In this document: piece after piece, positions 16,934-26,542 of the stretch | Numbering within the stretch: position 1 is the stretch's first letter | Layout of the letters: every line of letters begins with the position of its first letter | The notes under the pieces: model-generated | What the model saw: the letters and a program-made list of their open reading frames with translations, nothing else | The model's database searches: none | What the model was told of the DNA's origin: nothing | Position numbers and translations under genes: made by a program | Origin: a bacterium | GTDB taxonomy: Bacteria; Fidelibacterota; Marinisomatia; Marinisomatales; JAHJCW01 | NCBI GenBank assembly: GCA_028282845.1 | Contig: JANQGY010000008.1 | Location: forward strand, 1-64,000 | Direction of reading: 5' to 3' | Length of the DNA stretch: 64,000 nt

Positions 16934-18865
16934 ATGATCAAACGACTGCTTATATCAATTATAATTATTAGCTCATCTTTATTTGCCCAAGGACGTAGTA
17001 TGCCGGCACTTGTTTATGGTCCTTCAGCATCTGCATATAAAATTGTAAATGACACAATTTCAGTCAAACAATTAAGAATCGGCAAACGTTTACAAGATGA
17101 TTTGTATTTGTCCTCAGGTAAGGATAAAACTTTTATATTAATTTGTGAAGAAACTCTATTAGAATTATTGCCCGAATCCAAAATTCTCATTGACCGTTCC
17201 AATTTAAATTTCCGTATCCTTGAGGGAAATGTAATCATCCACAAGGAGGACGATCTTACCCCTTTTTGTTATACTGTTCAGATAGATCAAGGTGCCATCG
17301 GCTATATTGGCAGCAAAAATATAAAAGTGTCTATTGATTATGCCGACCGAATCTTGTCAAATGGAATATTTTATCCGCAGACAGACTTTTTACTGGTGGA
17401 CAGGGATTTTATCAATTTAAGCAATCGTGATGGAAAATATGTTTTATCATTGATCTACCAATTTGATTTACCGGCTCTGCATAAAGAGTTTAACCTGCCA
17501 AGTAAAAGAGAAAAAAACTTTCGATTTTCAACGCGGGAAAAGACTGGGACAGCCGGTTATAGATCAAATACTTATTTACATGCCGGTTCAAATCTTAGGT
17601 TACGGTGGGAAGAACTTGAATTTGTTTATAGTATATGGATTGCCATATCAACCACAGAAGGATTCTATACCAAGAATTGGAATGAATGGCAGGATATTGT
17701 CAATAATATCCACCACATTTCTGTGTTCCACCCTACGGATCCCTATTATTTAAGATTTGGCATGATTAACAGGCTAGAACTAGGAAGAGGTTATCTCGTA
17801 GATAATTATAATAATACTATTGTTTTACCGTTTGAAAATTTGACCGGCTTGCAATTAAAAGCAAGCAGTAGAAAATTTTTAGCCAACATTTTCGTAAACG
17901 ATATAACAAAACCGCGCATTCTTGGTTTATACTATAATCAAAGACTTTCGAAAAGATTCAGTGCTGATTTCACTTATGTGGCTGACTTAAACCAATATTC
18001 CAATATTATTGATACCGATAAAGACTCCTATCCGGATCGGGTTGATCCACAAGATGAGACAGAAAATTTTCCCGGTCAGATGATAGTATCCGATGACGAC
18101 ATTATATATACCGATGACCTGATAAGCTTAGATGATTTTGATGAGAAACAATTACATGCTTTCGGATTGGGACTAAAATATCAAATAGCCCATCTATCGG
18201 GAGCGGATGTTTACATCACCGGCGATATTGCTTTTCTTACAACTCCAAGCTTAGGAATATCATTCCCCAATCTGTATGTTGGCAATGAGATTTTTGAAGT
18301 TGGACTTGGCGCTGATTTCCAAAGCTATGACTTCCGACCGGCAATTTTTAGCAGCAGCTATGAATATAAAAAAGCCCGGTTCATTAAAAATCCGGATGGC
18401 GAATTGGAATTAATCACACGTGATATTAACTATAAAGATGAGGAAGATGGTTGGTTTACCGGATGGAACACGTTTTTCAACTTAAAATTGTCAAAGATGC
18501 TAAACCTTAAGACTAAGTACCGTGAAGTTAATCGTGAAGATGATTTTAAGCGCCACGTAATGTTCTCTATTAAGAGTAGATACAGCTTCTCCCCTTATCT
18601 CAAAAGCTATACTTTGTTCATGGATCATCAGGATTTTGACCAATTATTCGATGAAAAGACCGATGGCCAAATATTTGGTATTTCAATCAACACCCGCCCG
18701 CATAAAGCAATTGATCTGAATTTTAGATATCGTGAACAATATCAGGACAAGGAAAGCGATGGCAAGATTCAGGAGGACGATGTTGATCGCAGTTTTACCT
18801 TAGATCTTTCAATTGATACAGACTATTGGTGGAACAAATATCGCGATCGCAGAAAAAATAATTAA
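16934..18865 (+). CDS. Outer-membrane beta-barrel protein with FecR-like N-terminus
   Basis: About 643 residues from the ATG at 16934 (MIKRLLISIIIISSSLFAQG, a signal peptide). The frame is open 16 codons further upstream without leader character. Residues 25-150 look FecR-like (YLSSGKDKTFILICEETLLELLPES...FRILEGNVIIHKED). The remainder is alternating aromatic/polar strands ending in a charged tail, as in outer-membrane barrels. An acidic calcium-type loop DTDKDSYPDRVDPQDE sits midway, between strands. It may act as a surface or uptake protein. No exact family is recognised. Confidence 0.6.
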   Translation: MIKRLLISIIIISSSLFAQGRSMPALVYGPSASAYKIVNDTISVKQLRIGKRLQDDLYLSSGKDKTFILICEETLLELLPESKILIDRSNLNFRILEGNVIIHKEDDLTPFCYTVQIDQGAIGYIGSKNIKVSIDYADRILSNGIFYPQTDFLLVDRDFINLSNRDGKYVLSLIYQFDLPALHKEFNLPSKREKNFRFSTREKTGTAGYRSNTYLHAGSNLRLRWEELEFVYSIWIAISTTEGFYTKNWNEWQDIVNNIHHISVFHPTDPYYLRFGMINRLELGRGYLVDNYNNTIVLPFENLTGLQLKASSRKFLANIFVNDITKPRILGLYYNQRLSKRFSADFTYVADLNQYSNIIDTDKDSYPDRVDPQDETENFPGQMIVSDDDIIYTDDLISLDDFDEKQLHAFGLGLKYQIAHLSGADVYITGDIAFLTTPSLGISFPNLYVGNEIFEVGLGADFQSYDFRPAIFSSSYEYKKARFIKNPDGELELITRDINYKDEEDGWFTGWNTFFNLKLSKMLNLKTKYREVNREDDFKRHVMFSIKSRYSFSPYLKSYTLFMDHQDFDQLFDEKTDGQIFGISINTRPHKAIDLNFRYREQYQDKESDGKIQEDDVDRSFTLDLSIDTDYWWNKYRDRRKNN

Positions 18866-18884
18866 TCGGCAATAAACTATATAC

Positions 18885-19043
18885 TTAAAATATCGTATAT
18901 ATAAATGGTGCTACTGCCGAGCCTTCCGTTATAATTATTAAAGCACCAAAAATTGCCAAGAAAAAGATGATTGGTATTAGCCACCATTTTTTTCTTACTT
19001 TAATAAATTCCCACAATTCCTTTAAAATTGAAAGTTTGCTCAT
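18885..19043 (-). CDS. DUF5989 small membrane protein
   Basis: 52 residues, short enough to be missed by length-filtered gene callers. MSKLSILKELWEFIKVRKKW is followed by one transmembrane helix (WLIPIIFFLAIFGALIII) and the conserved tail TEGSAVAPFIYTIF, the hallmark of DUF5989. This family is typically encoded beside SxtJ and a NodU-type carbamoyltransferase, as it is here, 11 nt after sxtJ. Function unknown; perhaps a membrane anchor or stabiliser for the modification machinery. Confidence 0.88.
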   Translation of the reverse strand: MSKLSILKELWEFIKVRKKWWLIPIIFFLAIFGALIIITEGSAVAPFIYTIF

Positions 19044-19054
19044 AAAAATACTCT

Positions 19055-19459
19055 CTAAAATTGTTTTTCTATATTACTCTCCGAATCTTGCCGATAATTC
19101 CAATAAGTAGTATCGTTTGTTTTAAAAGATAAATCAAGAAATTTTTTCCTGAATATTTTTGCAATTAATCCGATCGGTGTAACTATCAAATAAAAAATAA
19201 CAGTTAGGATTACCCGTGTCATAATCCAACCCAATATTGTCGCGAATACCATCCATACATAGTAGATCGGTTTCAAAACCGATGGTATTACAACACCTAA
19301 TATGATAAGCGCCAGTCCCAATCCTAAGAATATACGATAGTCAGTCGTACCTTTCCATAATATGAATAAACCTATTAAGACAATTATTCCGCCGACAAGA
19401 TAACCGAATTTTCGTATGTCTTCCTTCGTAGTGCTTATGTTTTTAATATCTTCTATCAT
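19055..19459 (-). CDS. SxtJ-family membrane protein
   Basis: 134 residues. Three hydrophobic segments follow an N-terminal amphipathic stretch (LVGGIIVLIGLFILW; FLGLGLALIILGVVI; FATILGWIMTRVILTVIFY), and YLIVTPIGLIAK leads into a cytosolic tail. This is the SxtJ pattern, named from saxitoxin clusters but widely found beside carbamoyltransferases. It lies 15 nt after the carbamoyltransferase and 11 nt before DUF5989. Its biochemical role is unknown. Confidence 0.82.
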   Translation of the reverse strand: MIEDIKNISTTKEDIRKFGYLVGGIIVLIGLFILWKGTTDYRIFLGLGLALIILGVVIPSVLKPIYYVWMVFATILGWIMTRVILTVIFYLIVTPIGLIAKIFRKKFLDLSFKTNDTTYWNYRQDSESNIEKQF

Positions 19460-19474
19460 TCCATTTTACCATGG

Positions 19475-21289
19475 CTAATCTAATTGAAACTCTTCGCGCC
19501 AGTTAGAATCACCTTCCAATTTCTTTTGATCTCTTTTATTAAGCAAAAAATTTCCGAGCACTAAATAGTCCATTTCTGTCCGCATAAAACAGCGATAGGC
19601 ATCTTCCGGCGTGCACACAATCGGTTCACCGCGTACATTAAATGATGTGTTTACAATCACTGCTGATCCATGTTTCTCGTTGAACTTTGATATTAGCTTA
19701 TGGTAATTAGGGTTATATTTACCATTAACTGATTGGATTCGCGCTGAATAGTCCACATGAGTTATTGCCGGAATATCCGATCTGACCACGTTTAATTTAT
19801 CTAATCCAAAATAATCACTTTGCTCTTCAGACATCTTAATTTGTCTATTTTCTTTAACATTTGCAACTAACAGCATATAAGGACTTTCACGGTCAATATC
19901 AAAATAATTCGAGATTTCTTCCGCCAATACCGATGGTGCAAACGGTCGGAAACTTTCACGATATTTTATTTTTAGATTCATGGTTTTCTGCATTTTTGGA
20001 GAACGGGCATCACCTATAATTGATCGTGCCCCCAATGCCCGTGGTCCAAATTCCATTCGACCATCAAACCATCCGATGATCTTCTCGTCATTAATCAGAT
20101 CAGCAACTTTGTCTACCATGGACTCCGTATCTAATTCCGTATATTTGCAATCAGATAATTTCAGGAAATGCTCAATGGAAGAACTTTCAAATTCGGGACC
20201 TAAGTAACAACCTCTCATACTATCATCAGGATTAACTTTCCTTGATTGCTTCAGATGCAAATGCCAGACTGCTAAAGCTGAACCGACCGCACCGCCCGCA
20301 TCGCCGGCGGCGGGTTGAATCCATATATCATCAAAAATTTTAGATCTAAGCAATTTACCGTTAGCAACACAATTAAGGGCGACCCCTCCCGCTAAACACA
20401 AATTACGCTTACCGGTTTTTTCACGCACATTTTGAGCCATCTTCAAAACAATTTCTTCCGTGACTTCCTGTACAGACCTTGCTAAATCCATCTCTTTTTG
20501 TGTTAGCTCGGACTCAGGTTTACGGGGTGGGCCACCAAACAATTTATTAAATCTCCTACTGGTCATCTTGAGCCCGACCGAATAGTCAAAATATTTCATG
20601 TTCATTTTGAATGAACCATCTTCCTTAACATCTATGAGATGCTTATAAATCAGATCTTTATATTTTGGCTCACCATAGGGTGCCAATCCCATAACTTTAT
20701 ACTCACCGGAATTAACCCTGAATCCGGTATAATAGGTAAATGCCGAATATAACAAACCAAGCGAATGAGGGAAATTAATATCAGCAATGATACTTACGTT
20801 ATTGTCCTCACCAATACCATAACTCGCTGTTGCCCATTCGCCTACGCCGTCCATTGTTATAAAGGCAGCCTCTTTAAAAGGTGATGGGTAAAATGCTGAT
20901 GCCGCATGTGATAAATGATGCTCGGGGAATAAAACCTCGCCGCTATAGTCAAGTTCATTCTTGATCAATTCCCTTATCCACAATTTTTTCTTTAACCATA
21001 ATGGAAGCGCTTTAATAAATGATTTTATTCCTTTTGGTACGTATGCTAAGTGGGTTTCTAAAATTCTTTCAAATTTCAATAACGGCTTATCATAAAAAGC
21101 TACATAATCAATCTTTGCTATGTTAATTTTTTCGAAATCCAAACAAAATCTTACTGCATTGCTCGGAAAGGCATGGTCGTGTTTTTTTCTTGTAAATCGC
21201 TCCTCTTGAGCGGCAGCAACAATAGTGCCGTCTTTTAACAGGCAGGCAGCACTGTCATGATAAAATGCCGATATTCCTAATATATACAT
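19475..21289 (-). CDS. Carbamoyltransferase (NodU/CmcH family)
   Basis: 604 residues, full length. The N-terminal ASKHA/TsaD-like domain has GISAFYHDSAA and the metal-binding HHLSHAASAF (H-x-x-x-H). The C-terminal YrdC-like half shows FDGRMEFGPRALGARSI and NTSFNVRGEPIV. The family activates carbamoyl phosphate to carbamoyl-adenylate and transfers carbamoyl to a hydroxyl, as in Nod factors, cephamycins and surface glycans. With MBOAT and SGNH genes directly upstream, a cell-surface glycan is the likely acceptor. The argF gene 36 kb away uses the same donor. Confidence 0.92.
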   Translation of the reverse strand: MYILGISAFYHDSAACLLKDGTIVAAAQEERFTRKKHDHAFPSNAVRFCLDFEKINIAKIDYVAFYDKPLLKFERILETHLAYVPKGIKSFIKALPLWLKKKLWIRELIKNELDYSGEVLFPEHHLSHAASAFYPSPFKEAAFITMDGVGEWATASYGIGEDNNVSIIADINFPHSLGLLYSAFTYYTGFRVNSGEYKVMGLAPYGEPKYKDLIYKHLIDVKEDGSFKMNMKYFDYSVGLKMTSRRFNKLFGGPPRKPESELTQKEMDLARSVQEVTEEIVLKMAQNVREKTGKRNLCLAGGVALNCVANGKLLRSKIFDDIWIQPAAGDAGGAVGSALAVWHLHLKQSRKVNPDDSMRGCYLGPEFESSSIEHFLKLSDCKYTELDTESMVDKVADLINDEKIIGWFDGRMEFGPRALGARSIIGDARSPKMQKTMNLKIKYRESFRPFAPSVLAEEISNYFDIDRESPYMLLVANVKENRQIKMSEEQSDYFGLDKLNVVRSDIPAITHVDYSARIQSVNGKYNPNYHKLISKFNEKHGSAVIVNTSFNVRGEPIVCTPEDAYRCFMRTEMDYLVLGNFLLNKRDQKKLEGDSNWREEFQLD

Positions 21290-21381
21290 AATTCCTTAAT
21301 TAATTAGAAAATGAAATTACAATTAATAATACCTTAACTAAAGTTTTAAAATGTCTCCGTAATGCTACCTAAGCAATGGAT

Positions 21382-22347
21382 TTAATCAATTAATTTTCTC
21401 ACTTGTATTGTATCCAATAACGCATCAGTAAATATTTCAGATCCTTTATAATTATAATGAATACTATTATAAAACATGCTATCATGGAATGTTGGATTTT
21501 GGTTTGAGTAAAAATCTATAAATGAGATATTATCATACTTGCTAGTAATATTCTTTAAAAATTTACTGTGGTCAAGTTCAATCGAATCAATATACGTATT
21601 TTTAGTGAGAGTTAGCCAGCCGGGTGAAACAGGCGGCTGAAAAATGATTATATTCATTTTTGTATCAGCCAATTTTTTAATTATGCTCATGAATACATCT
21701 TTTCTAACACCATTATGGTTCGAATCAATATACCACGGAGTTTTTAATGTGTTTGAATAAATATCAACAGAGTTAAAATCAAAATCTGACATATCACCTT
21801 CAACTCCAAGGAAACCTTTATTATACAATCTGCTATCAGAGCTATCTAAAACCGTATTCCTCTCAATCTTAAATAATTCTTTCAAAATTAATATAAGTCT
21901 TTCATGCATCATATTTAAATATCGAATACCAAATAATTTAATATTCTCAAAAGTAGAAAAATAAGTGATGTATGCTTGAGGCCTACCCCATTTATCAACT
22001 ACGCAATCATTCAATTCAACGCTACTTACGCTAATTATTAGTGTGTGCAATTGATTGATAAGGTTATGCTGTTCCAAAGCGTTATACAAAACAGCAATAC
22101 CAGCTCCAGTGGCTCCAATATTCACGGACTTCTTGTTAAAACGTTCTTCAATCATAGCTGGAATTACTTGCCTTTCCGCTCGAGAATCACCACCTACGAT
22201 TGTCAGAGATTCGTCACTTTTTTCTACCAATGAATTAATTTTTTTCTTTATATCAGTATGAAAAGTATAATGTGTGAACTTTGGGATATTAAATATCACA
22301 ATTATTGGGAATATCAGCAAAATTGATTTAACTATAAATTTTTTCAT
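21382..22347 (-). CDS. SGNH-fold membrane-anchored protein, MBOAT partner
   Basis: About 321 residues from the ATG at 22347, 4 nt after the MBOAT stop. One N-terminal transmembrane anchor (FIVKSILLIFPIIVIFNI) precedes a periplasmic domain. VGGDSRAERQ looks like SGNH block I (G-D-S) and NSIHYNYKGSEIF resembles block V with the histidine. AlgJ/AlgX- and DltD-like proteins of this fold work with MBOAT acyltransferases to hand acyl groups onto polysaccharides. The exact acceptor is unknown. Confidence 0.72.
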   Translation of the reverse strand: MKKFIVKSILLIFPIIVIFNIPKFTHYTFHTDIKKKINSLVEKSDESLTIVGGDSRAERQVIPAMIEERFNKKSVNIGATGAGIAVLYNALEQHNLINQLHTLIISVSSVELNDCVVDKWGRPQAYITYFSTFENIKLFGIRYLNMMHERLILILKELFKIERNTVLDSSDSRLYNKGFLGVEGDMSDFDFNSVDIYSNTLKTPWYIDSNHNGVRKDVFMSIIKKLADTKMNIIIFQPPVSPGWLTLTKNTYIDSIELDHSKFLKNITSKYDNISFIDFYSNQNPTFHDSMFYNSIHYNYKGSEIFTDALLDTIQVRKLID

Positions 22348-22351
22348 AACA

Positions 22352-23833
22352 TTAAAACTGGAAATATATAAACTCACTTGGTTCTGAATACCCAAACACC
22401 AAAACAAAAAACAATAATATATAATAAATTGCCCACCTATACCAAACCGGCTTGTTGCTTAACCATATTCGTGTTGATTGTTTCCTTTGAATTAGATGCT
22501 GAATTCCTAAAATACTGATTGCAATCAATCCTATCAGCATTTCATGCTTAGGCAGATTAAATCCAAAATTAAAAATACCCGGAGAAAATCCGATTTCTTT
22601 AATCCGAACAATTACTTCTCCAATTCCGGCAAATAAGTGTGTGATTATAAATACTGCATCTGAAAAATTGTTGGCTCTAAAAAATATCCACCCGAATAGC
22701 ACTATATGGAATATAAATAAAACTTGCAATGTCTTTTGTATAATTGGTACCTGATCCAGCTTAAACAGTTTTGTAAGCTGAGGGCGGACGTTGCGTGTCC
22801 AATAAGAAAATAGATAATATGAACCATGCAATCCACTCCATATTAAGAAAGTCCAGTTAGCACCATGCCATAATCCACTGATCAAAAACACAATCATAAT
22901 ATTATAATACCAACGCCATCGGGTTGTTTGATTACCACCCATTGATTTATATAGATAATCTCTGAACCAAGTTGATAACGAAATGTGCCATCTTTGCCAA
23001 AATTCCCGTATTGATTTAGCAAAATACGGTCGCCTGAAATTCTGCATCAAATCAATTCCGAATACCTTTGCCGACCCTATGGCGATATCGGAGTAACCGG
23101 AAAAATCACAATATATCTGAAAAGCAAAAAGATATGTACCAATTAACAGCGGCAAGCCCGATGCTTCCTGCGGATTATTATAAACCTGATTCACTATAAC
23201 AGCAACTCGATCAGCAATAACTATCTTCTTGAAAAAACCCCATAACATTAACTTTAATCCATCAGTAACACGATCATAATCAAAATTATATCTTTTCACC
23301 AACTGCGGCAATAAACGCGTGGAGCGTTCAATCGGACCGGCTACTAACTGAGGGAAAAACGCCACATACAGCGCAAATATCCCCAAATGTTTCTCCGGCT
23401 CACGTTTTTTGCGATATACATCAATTGTATAGCTCAAGGTCTGAAACGTATAAAATGATATGCCAACCGGTAACAGGACTTTGAAAGCCGGAACGTTGTA
23501 AAATATGTTGAAGTGATCAAATACGGTACGGATAGAATCATTGAAAAAATTAAAATATTTGAATCCAAACAATAATCCTATATTTACGAATAAGCTTACA
23601 ACTAAATATACTTTCCTTTTCGATTGCGTCGCGGCTTTTGACATCTGCAAGGCAGCAAAATAATCCACGAGAGTAGATATAAGTATCAATATAATATATT
23701 CTGCTTTCCAACACATATAAAAATAGTAGCTTGCCATTAAAAGCATAAACCAACGCAGTTTGTGTGGAAGCAAAAAGTATAAAAATACTACCGCAGGAAA
23801 AAATATTATAAATTGGGTCGAGTTGAAAAGCAT
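22352..23833 (-). CDS. MBOAT-family O-acyltransferase (AlgI/DltB-like)
   Basis: 493 residues with about ten membrane helices. Signature segments are LPVGISFYTFQTLSYTIDVYR, FFPQLVAGPIER, FCDFSGYSDIAIG-like YCDFSGYSDIA, REFWQRWHISLSTWFRDY, and the catalytic-histidine motif SGLWHGANWTF. It should move acyl groups across the inner membrane to an envelope polymer. It is the first gene of the surface-modification run ending at 18885, with the SGNH partner 4 nt downstream. Confidence 0.92.
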   Translation of the reverse strand: MLFNSTQFIIFFPAVVFLYFLLPHKLRWFMLLMASYYFYMCWKAEYIILILISTLVDYFAALQMSKAATQSKRKVYLVVSLFVNIGLLFGFKYFNFFNDSIRTVFDHFNIFYNVPAFKVLLPVGISFYTFQTLSYTIDVYRKKREPEKHLGIFALYVAFFPQLVAGPIERSTRLLPQLVKRYNFDYDRVTDGLKLMLWGFFKKIVIADRVAVIVNQVYNNPQEASGLPLLIGTYLFAFQIYCDFSGYSDIAIGSAKVFGIDLMQNFRRPYFAKSIREFWQRWHISLSTWFRDYLYKSMGGNQTTRWRWYYNIMIVFLISGLWHGANWTFLIWSGLHGSYYLFSYWTRNVRPQLTKLFKLDQVPIIQKTLQVLFIFHIVLFGWIFFRANNFSDAVFIITHLFAGIGEVIVRIKEIGFSPGIFNFGFNLPKHEMLIGLIAISILGIQHLIQRKQSTRIWLSNKPVWYRWAIYYILLFFVLVFGYSEPSEFIYFQF

Positions 23834-23977
23834 TCTTTAATTTACAAAACAAATTCCAATAAGTAAGGATAAACACTTTCCGGAATGTGTATTTAGGAAA
23901 TTATTCACTGAACAGATTTGGAATGCTTTCATTTAGATATTACAAATATCCGATGAATCAAATACAATTTAATAGCG

Positions 23978-24050
23978 CTCCGGAGGAGGGACTCGAACCC
24001 CCGACCTGGTGGTTAACAGCCACTCGCTCTACCAACTGAGCTACTCCGGA
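23978..24050 (-). tRNA. tRNA-Asn (GTT)
   Basis: 73 nt on the minus strand. Acceptor stem TCCGGAG/CTCCGGA, D arm GCTCAGTTGGTAGAGC, anticodon loop CTGTTAA (anticodon GTT), T arm with TTCGAGT, discriminator G. CCA is not encoded. It stands alone between the MBOAT and transporter genes. Confidence 0.97.
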
Positions 24051-24112
24051 AATTATTCGTTTTGTCATCAAAAAGCGCGCAGAATTTATTCACATTTTTA
24101 TATTATTCAAAC

Positions 24113-26230
24113 TTACAATTCTTTTTCTGCAATTAATGTTTTACCTTCAACAAATATTCCACTTTTTAACTGATCAGTATTAATATATACTATGCCATCT
24201 TCATCATGTGCTTCACCGTAAACCGAATGGATAGATTTCAATCCGCCTAAGTATTTCCGCTTATCGCAGAGATATACTAAATCGCCGGGTTCAGCTTCCA
24301 TCGCTTTCATGTCATTCTTAGAAAACCTTATCATGTCATCAGTACTATCATCTAATTTATAATGGACTTCAACCTTCTGTCCTTCACGATCATTAGGTTC
24401 GCTACCTTTAAAGAACCTTCTTGCATCTTGAATACTTGAGGCAACAAGTCCTTTAGTATGTGTCTCGACATCGTAACCGACGACATAATAACTTACTACC
24501 AATGGTACTAGAACTATCGAGATCGCAATCAATACGAATATTGATGATACTGTACCAAAATTGACAAAGAAAGATGCAATTACTACTGTATAGATAATAG
24601 ATAGTAATGATGTCAACACAGCCATTATCATACTTGTATTTGGTAAATGGCGTACCCATCTAACAAATTTGTGTTGTAAGCCGGTAGTCCAAGCAGCCAA
24701 GACTGCAACCGTTGCACACACAATAATATTGTATAATGCTCTGATATATGTATAGGGATGATCCGGGTTTAGTTGGATACCATGGTCAAACGGAGCAATT
24801 AGTACTCCCGGATATTTCGCACCAAGAAGCATTAAAGCTACACCACCTAAAAATGTAGTTATTACAGCTGCAGGTGTGAACTTCTTCCAAAAGACACCTA
24901 AGAAAATCGCGACTACTAACGGTGGGGTTAAAGTAGAATGGAAATAACCGTGAGCCTCGTACACAGTTGGGAAACTGTCAAACGGGATTACCGCCAAAAC
25001 TCCTAAAGTTGTAATACCTATTGAAGCAATCCTTGCTACTCCAAGCTCACGTTTTTCAGTATCTTTTTTACTAGCGATTTTCTTACTAACAAATCCTTTG
25101 ATCGGACGATACACATCATTCACAAAGATAGCTGACGTTGCATTGATCAATGTATCAACTGTGCTCATTAATGCTGCGGTTAAAGCCGCCATTACAAATC
25201 CGAATATTATCGGATTATTTAATATTATGTTGGCAACTACAACAAATATTTGATCAGGTGAAGATGCCGGATTTACAATATCGGGACTTGCTACACTAAC
25301 CGCTTTGCCTAACCAACCGGCATTACCAACAACAATGGCAGAAATCGGTAAAACAAATAAAATATTTATCGCGGCGGCTTTGCGACCTTCATTGACACTC
25401 TTACAAGCCATGAATCGCATCAGTAGCCCTTGATTCATAAATAAGAATCCAATCGAGCCGGCGATGCCGTCTTGCCAAAATATTCCGGCAAAATTGAAGT
25501 CCGGTGGACTATTAAAATTGGCGAGTGGCATTCGCCACGACATTGGTAATAAATCCCAAAATGTTTGGAAACCTCCTAAGTAGCCAATACCGACTGCAAA
25601 TAACAAAAGTCCTGCAAAAAGTAATATAAATCCTTGAAGTAAATCAGTGAAGATAACAGCAGTTTGTCCGCCAAAAGTAATATAAGCACCGGTAATAACT
25701 GCTATTACAATTATTACACTCATCAGTGTTACCGGTAATCCAAACATTTCCGGCGGTAACAGTGGTATCATCGCTTTGCCAAGCGTTAAAAAACCAATTC
25801 CAATGTAACCAATCATATAAAGCAATAATAGCATTGTAGCGATAAATCTTGAGGAAGGGCTGAATCTTTTTTCAAAATACTCCGGGATTGAACGAACCTT
25901 GGAGTAAACTACAATTGGCAACCAACCAAACAAAAAGAATGGTACAAAAAACCAATCATTTATGTAGGTCATGGTTGAGGATAAACCATGCTCAAAACCC
26001 TTGGCAGAATATTTTACAAAACTATGACTTCCGACACCGGTAGCAACAATTGACATGGTAATCAACCACCATGAGAATCGGCGTCCGCCGAAAAAGAAAT
26101 CGGTCGTAGAACGGGTATATCTGCCAAAATAACTGCCAAACAACATTACAACCGCAAAATATGCGATCATGACTATCCAAACGCTTGTTGAACCAATACT
26201 ATGAAAAGTTACTTCGCCGACTTGTTCCAT
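24113..26230 (-). CDS. Sodium:solute symporter (SSS family) with C-terminal soluble extension
   Basis: About 705 residues. The ATG at 26230 overlaps the stop of the upstream small gene (TAATG), which fixes the start; an upstream in-frame start would lie inside that gene. Roughly 13 to 15 transmembrane helices follow LeuT/SSS order, with FFFGGRRFSWWLI, ARFMACKS-like RFMACKSVNEGRKA and MSTVDTLINATSA (the Na+-site helix region). About 100 cytosolic residues follow the last helix (GLVASSIQDARRFFKG to the end), longer than in simple SSS members. Substrate unknown; probably a carboxylate, sugar or amino acid. Confidence 0.87.
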   Translation of the reverse strand: MEQVGEVTFHSIGSTSVWIVMIAYFAVVMLFGSYFGRYTRSTTDFFFGGRRFSWWLITMSIVATGVGSHSFVKYSAKGFEHGLSSTMTYINDWFFVPFFLFGWLPIVVYSKVRSIPEYFEKRFSPSSRFIATMLLLLYMIGYIGIGFLTLGKAMIPLLPPEMFGLPVTLMSVIIVIAVITGAYITFGGQTAVIFTDLLQGFILLFAGLLLFAVGIGYLGGFQTFWDLLPMSWRMPLANFNSPPDFNFAGIFWQDGIAGSIGFLFMNQGLLMRFMACKSVNEGRKAAAINILFVLPISAIVVGNAGWLGKAVSVASPDIVNPASSPDQIFVVVANIILNNPIIFGFVMAALTAALMSTVDTLINATSAIFVNDVYRPIKGFVSKKIASKKDTEKRELGVARIASIGITTLGVLAVIPFDSFPTVYEAHGYFHSTLTPPLVVAIFLGVFWKKFTPAAVITTFLGGVALMLLGAKYPGVLIAPFDHGIQLNPDHPYTYIRALYNIIVCATVAVLAAWTTGLQHKFVRWVRHLPNTSMIMAVLTSLLSIIYTVVIASFFVNFGTVSSIFVLIAISIVLVPLVVSYYVVGYDVETHTKGLVASSIQDARRFFKGSEPNDREGQKVEVHYKLDDSTDDMIRFSKNDMKAMEAEPGDLVYLCDKRKYLGGLKSIHSVYGEAHDEDGIVYINTDQLKSGIFVEGKTLIAEKEL

Positions 26231-26538
26231 TATGACCTCTCTTTCCTCACAAATTTCAAATATCCGAATCCGAGTGAACCGATCATAAATATCAGCCACA
26301 ATATTACACTACTTCTCAAACTCAAAATTTCAAGGGCTGCCATATTCCATAGTGCGTGCATAACCATAAACCAAATTAAACCAAAGAACAGCACCGTTAG
26401 CCACGTCCTGTGATATGATTTCTTTAGATCTAATGAACCACTTTTCACTACAACAATCACACCCACTAAAAATAATAAACCACCAACAACATATAAATAA
26501 ATATAGGGCAACCAAGTATGTGTAAATGGCATATTCAA
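26230..26538 (-). CDS. Small three-helix membrane protein coupled to the SSS transporter
   Basis: 102 residues with three hydrophobic helices (YLYVVGGLLFLVGVIVVV; LTVLFFGLIWFMVMHALW; SVILWLIFMIGSLGFGYL) and a basic end. Its stop overlaps the transporter start as TAATG, implying translational coupling. I do not recognise the family. By analogy with YhdT beside PanF it may be an accessory subunit of the symporter, but that is only inference. Confidence 0.7.
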   Translation of the reverse strand: MNMPFTHTWLPYIYLYVVGGLLFLVGVIVVVKSGSLDLKKSYHRTWLTVLFFGLIWFMVMHALWNMAALEILSLRSSVILWLIFMIGSLGFGYLKFVRKERS

Positions 26539-26542
26539 CTCC

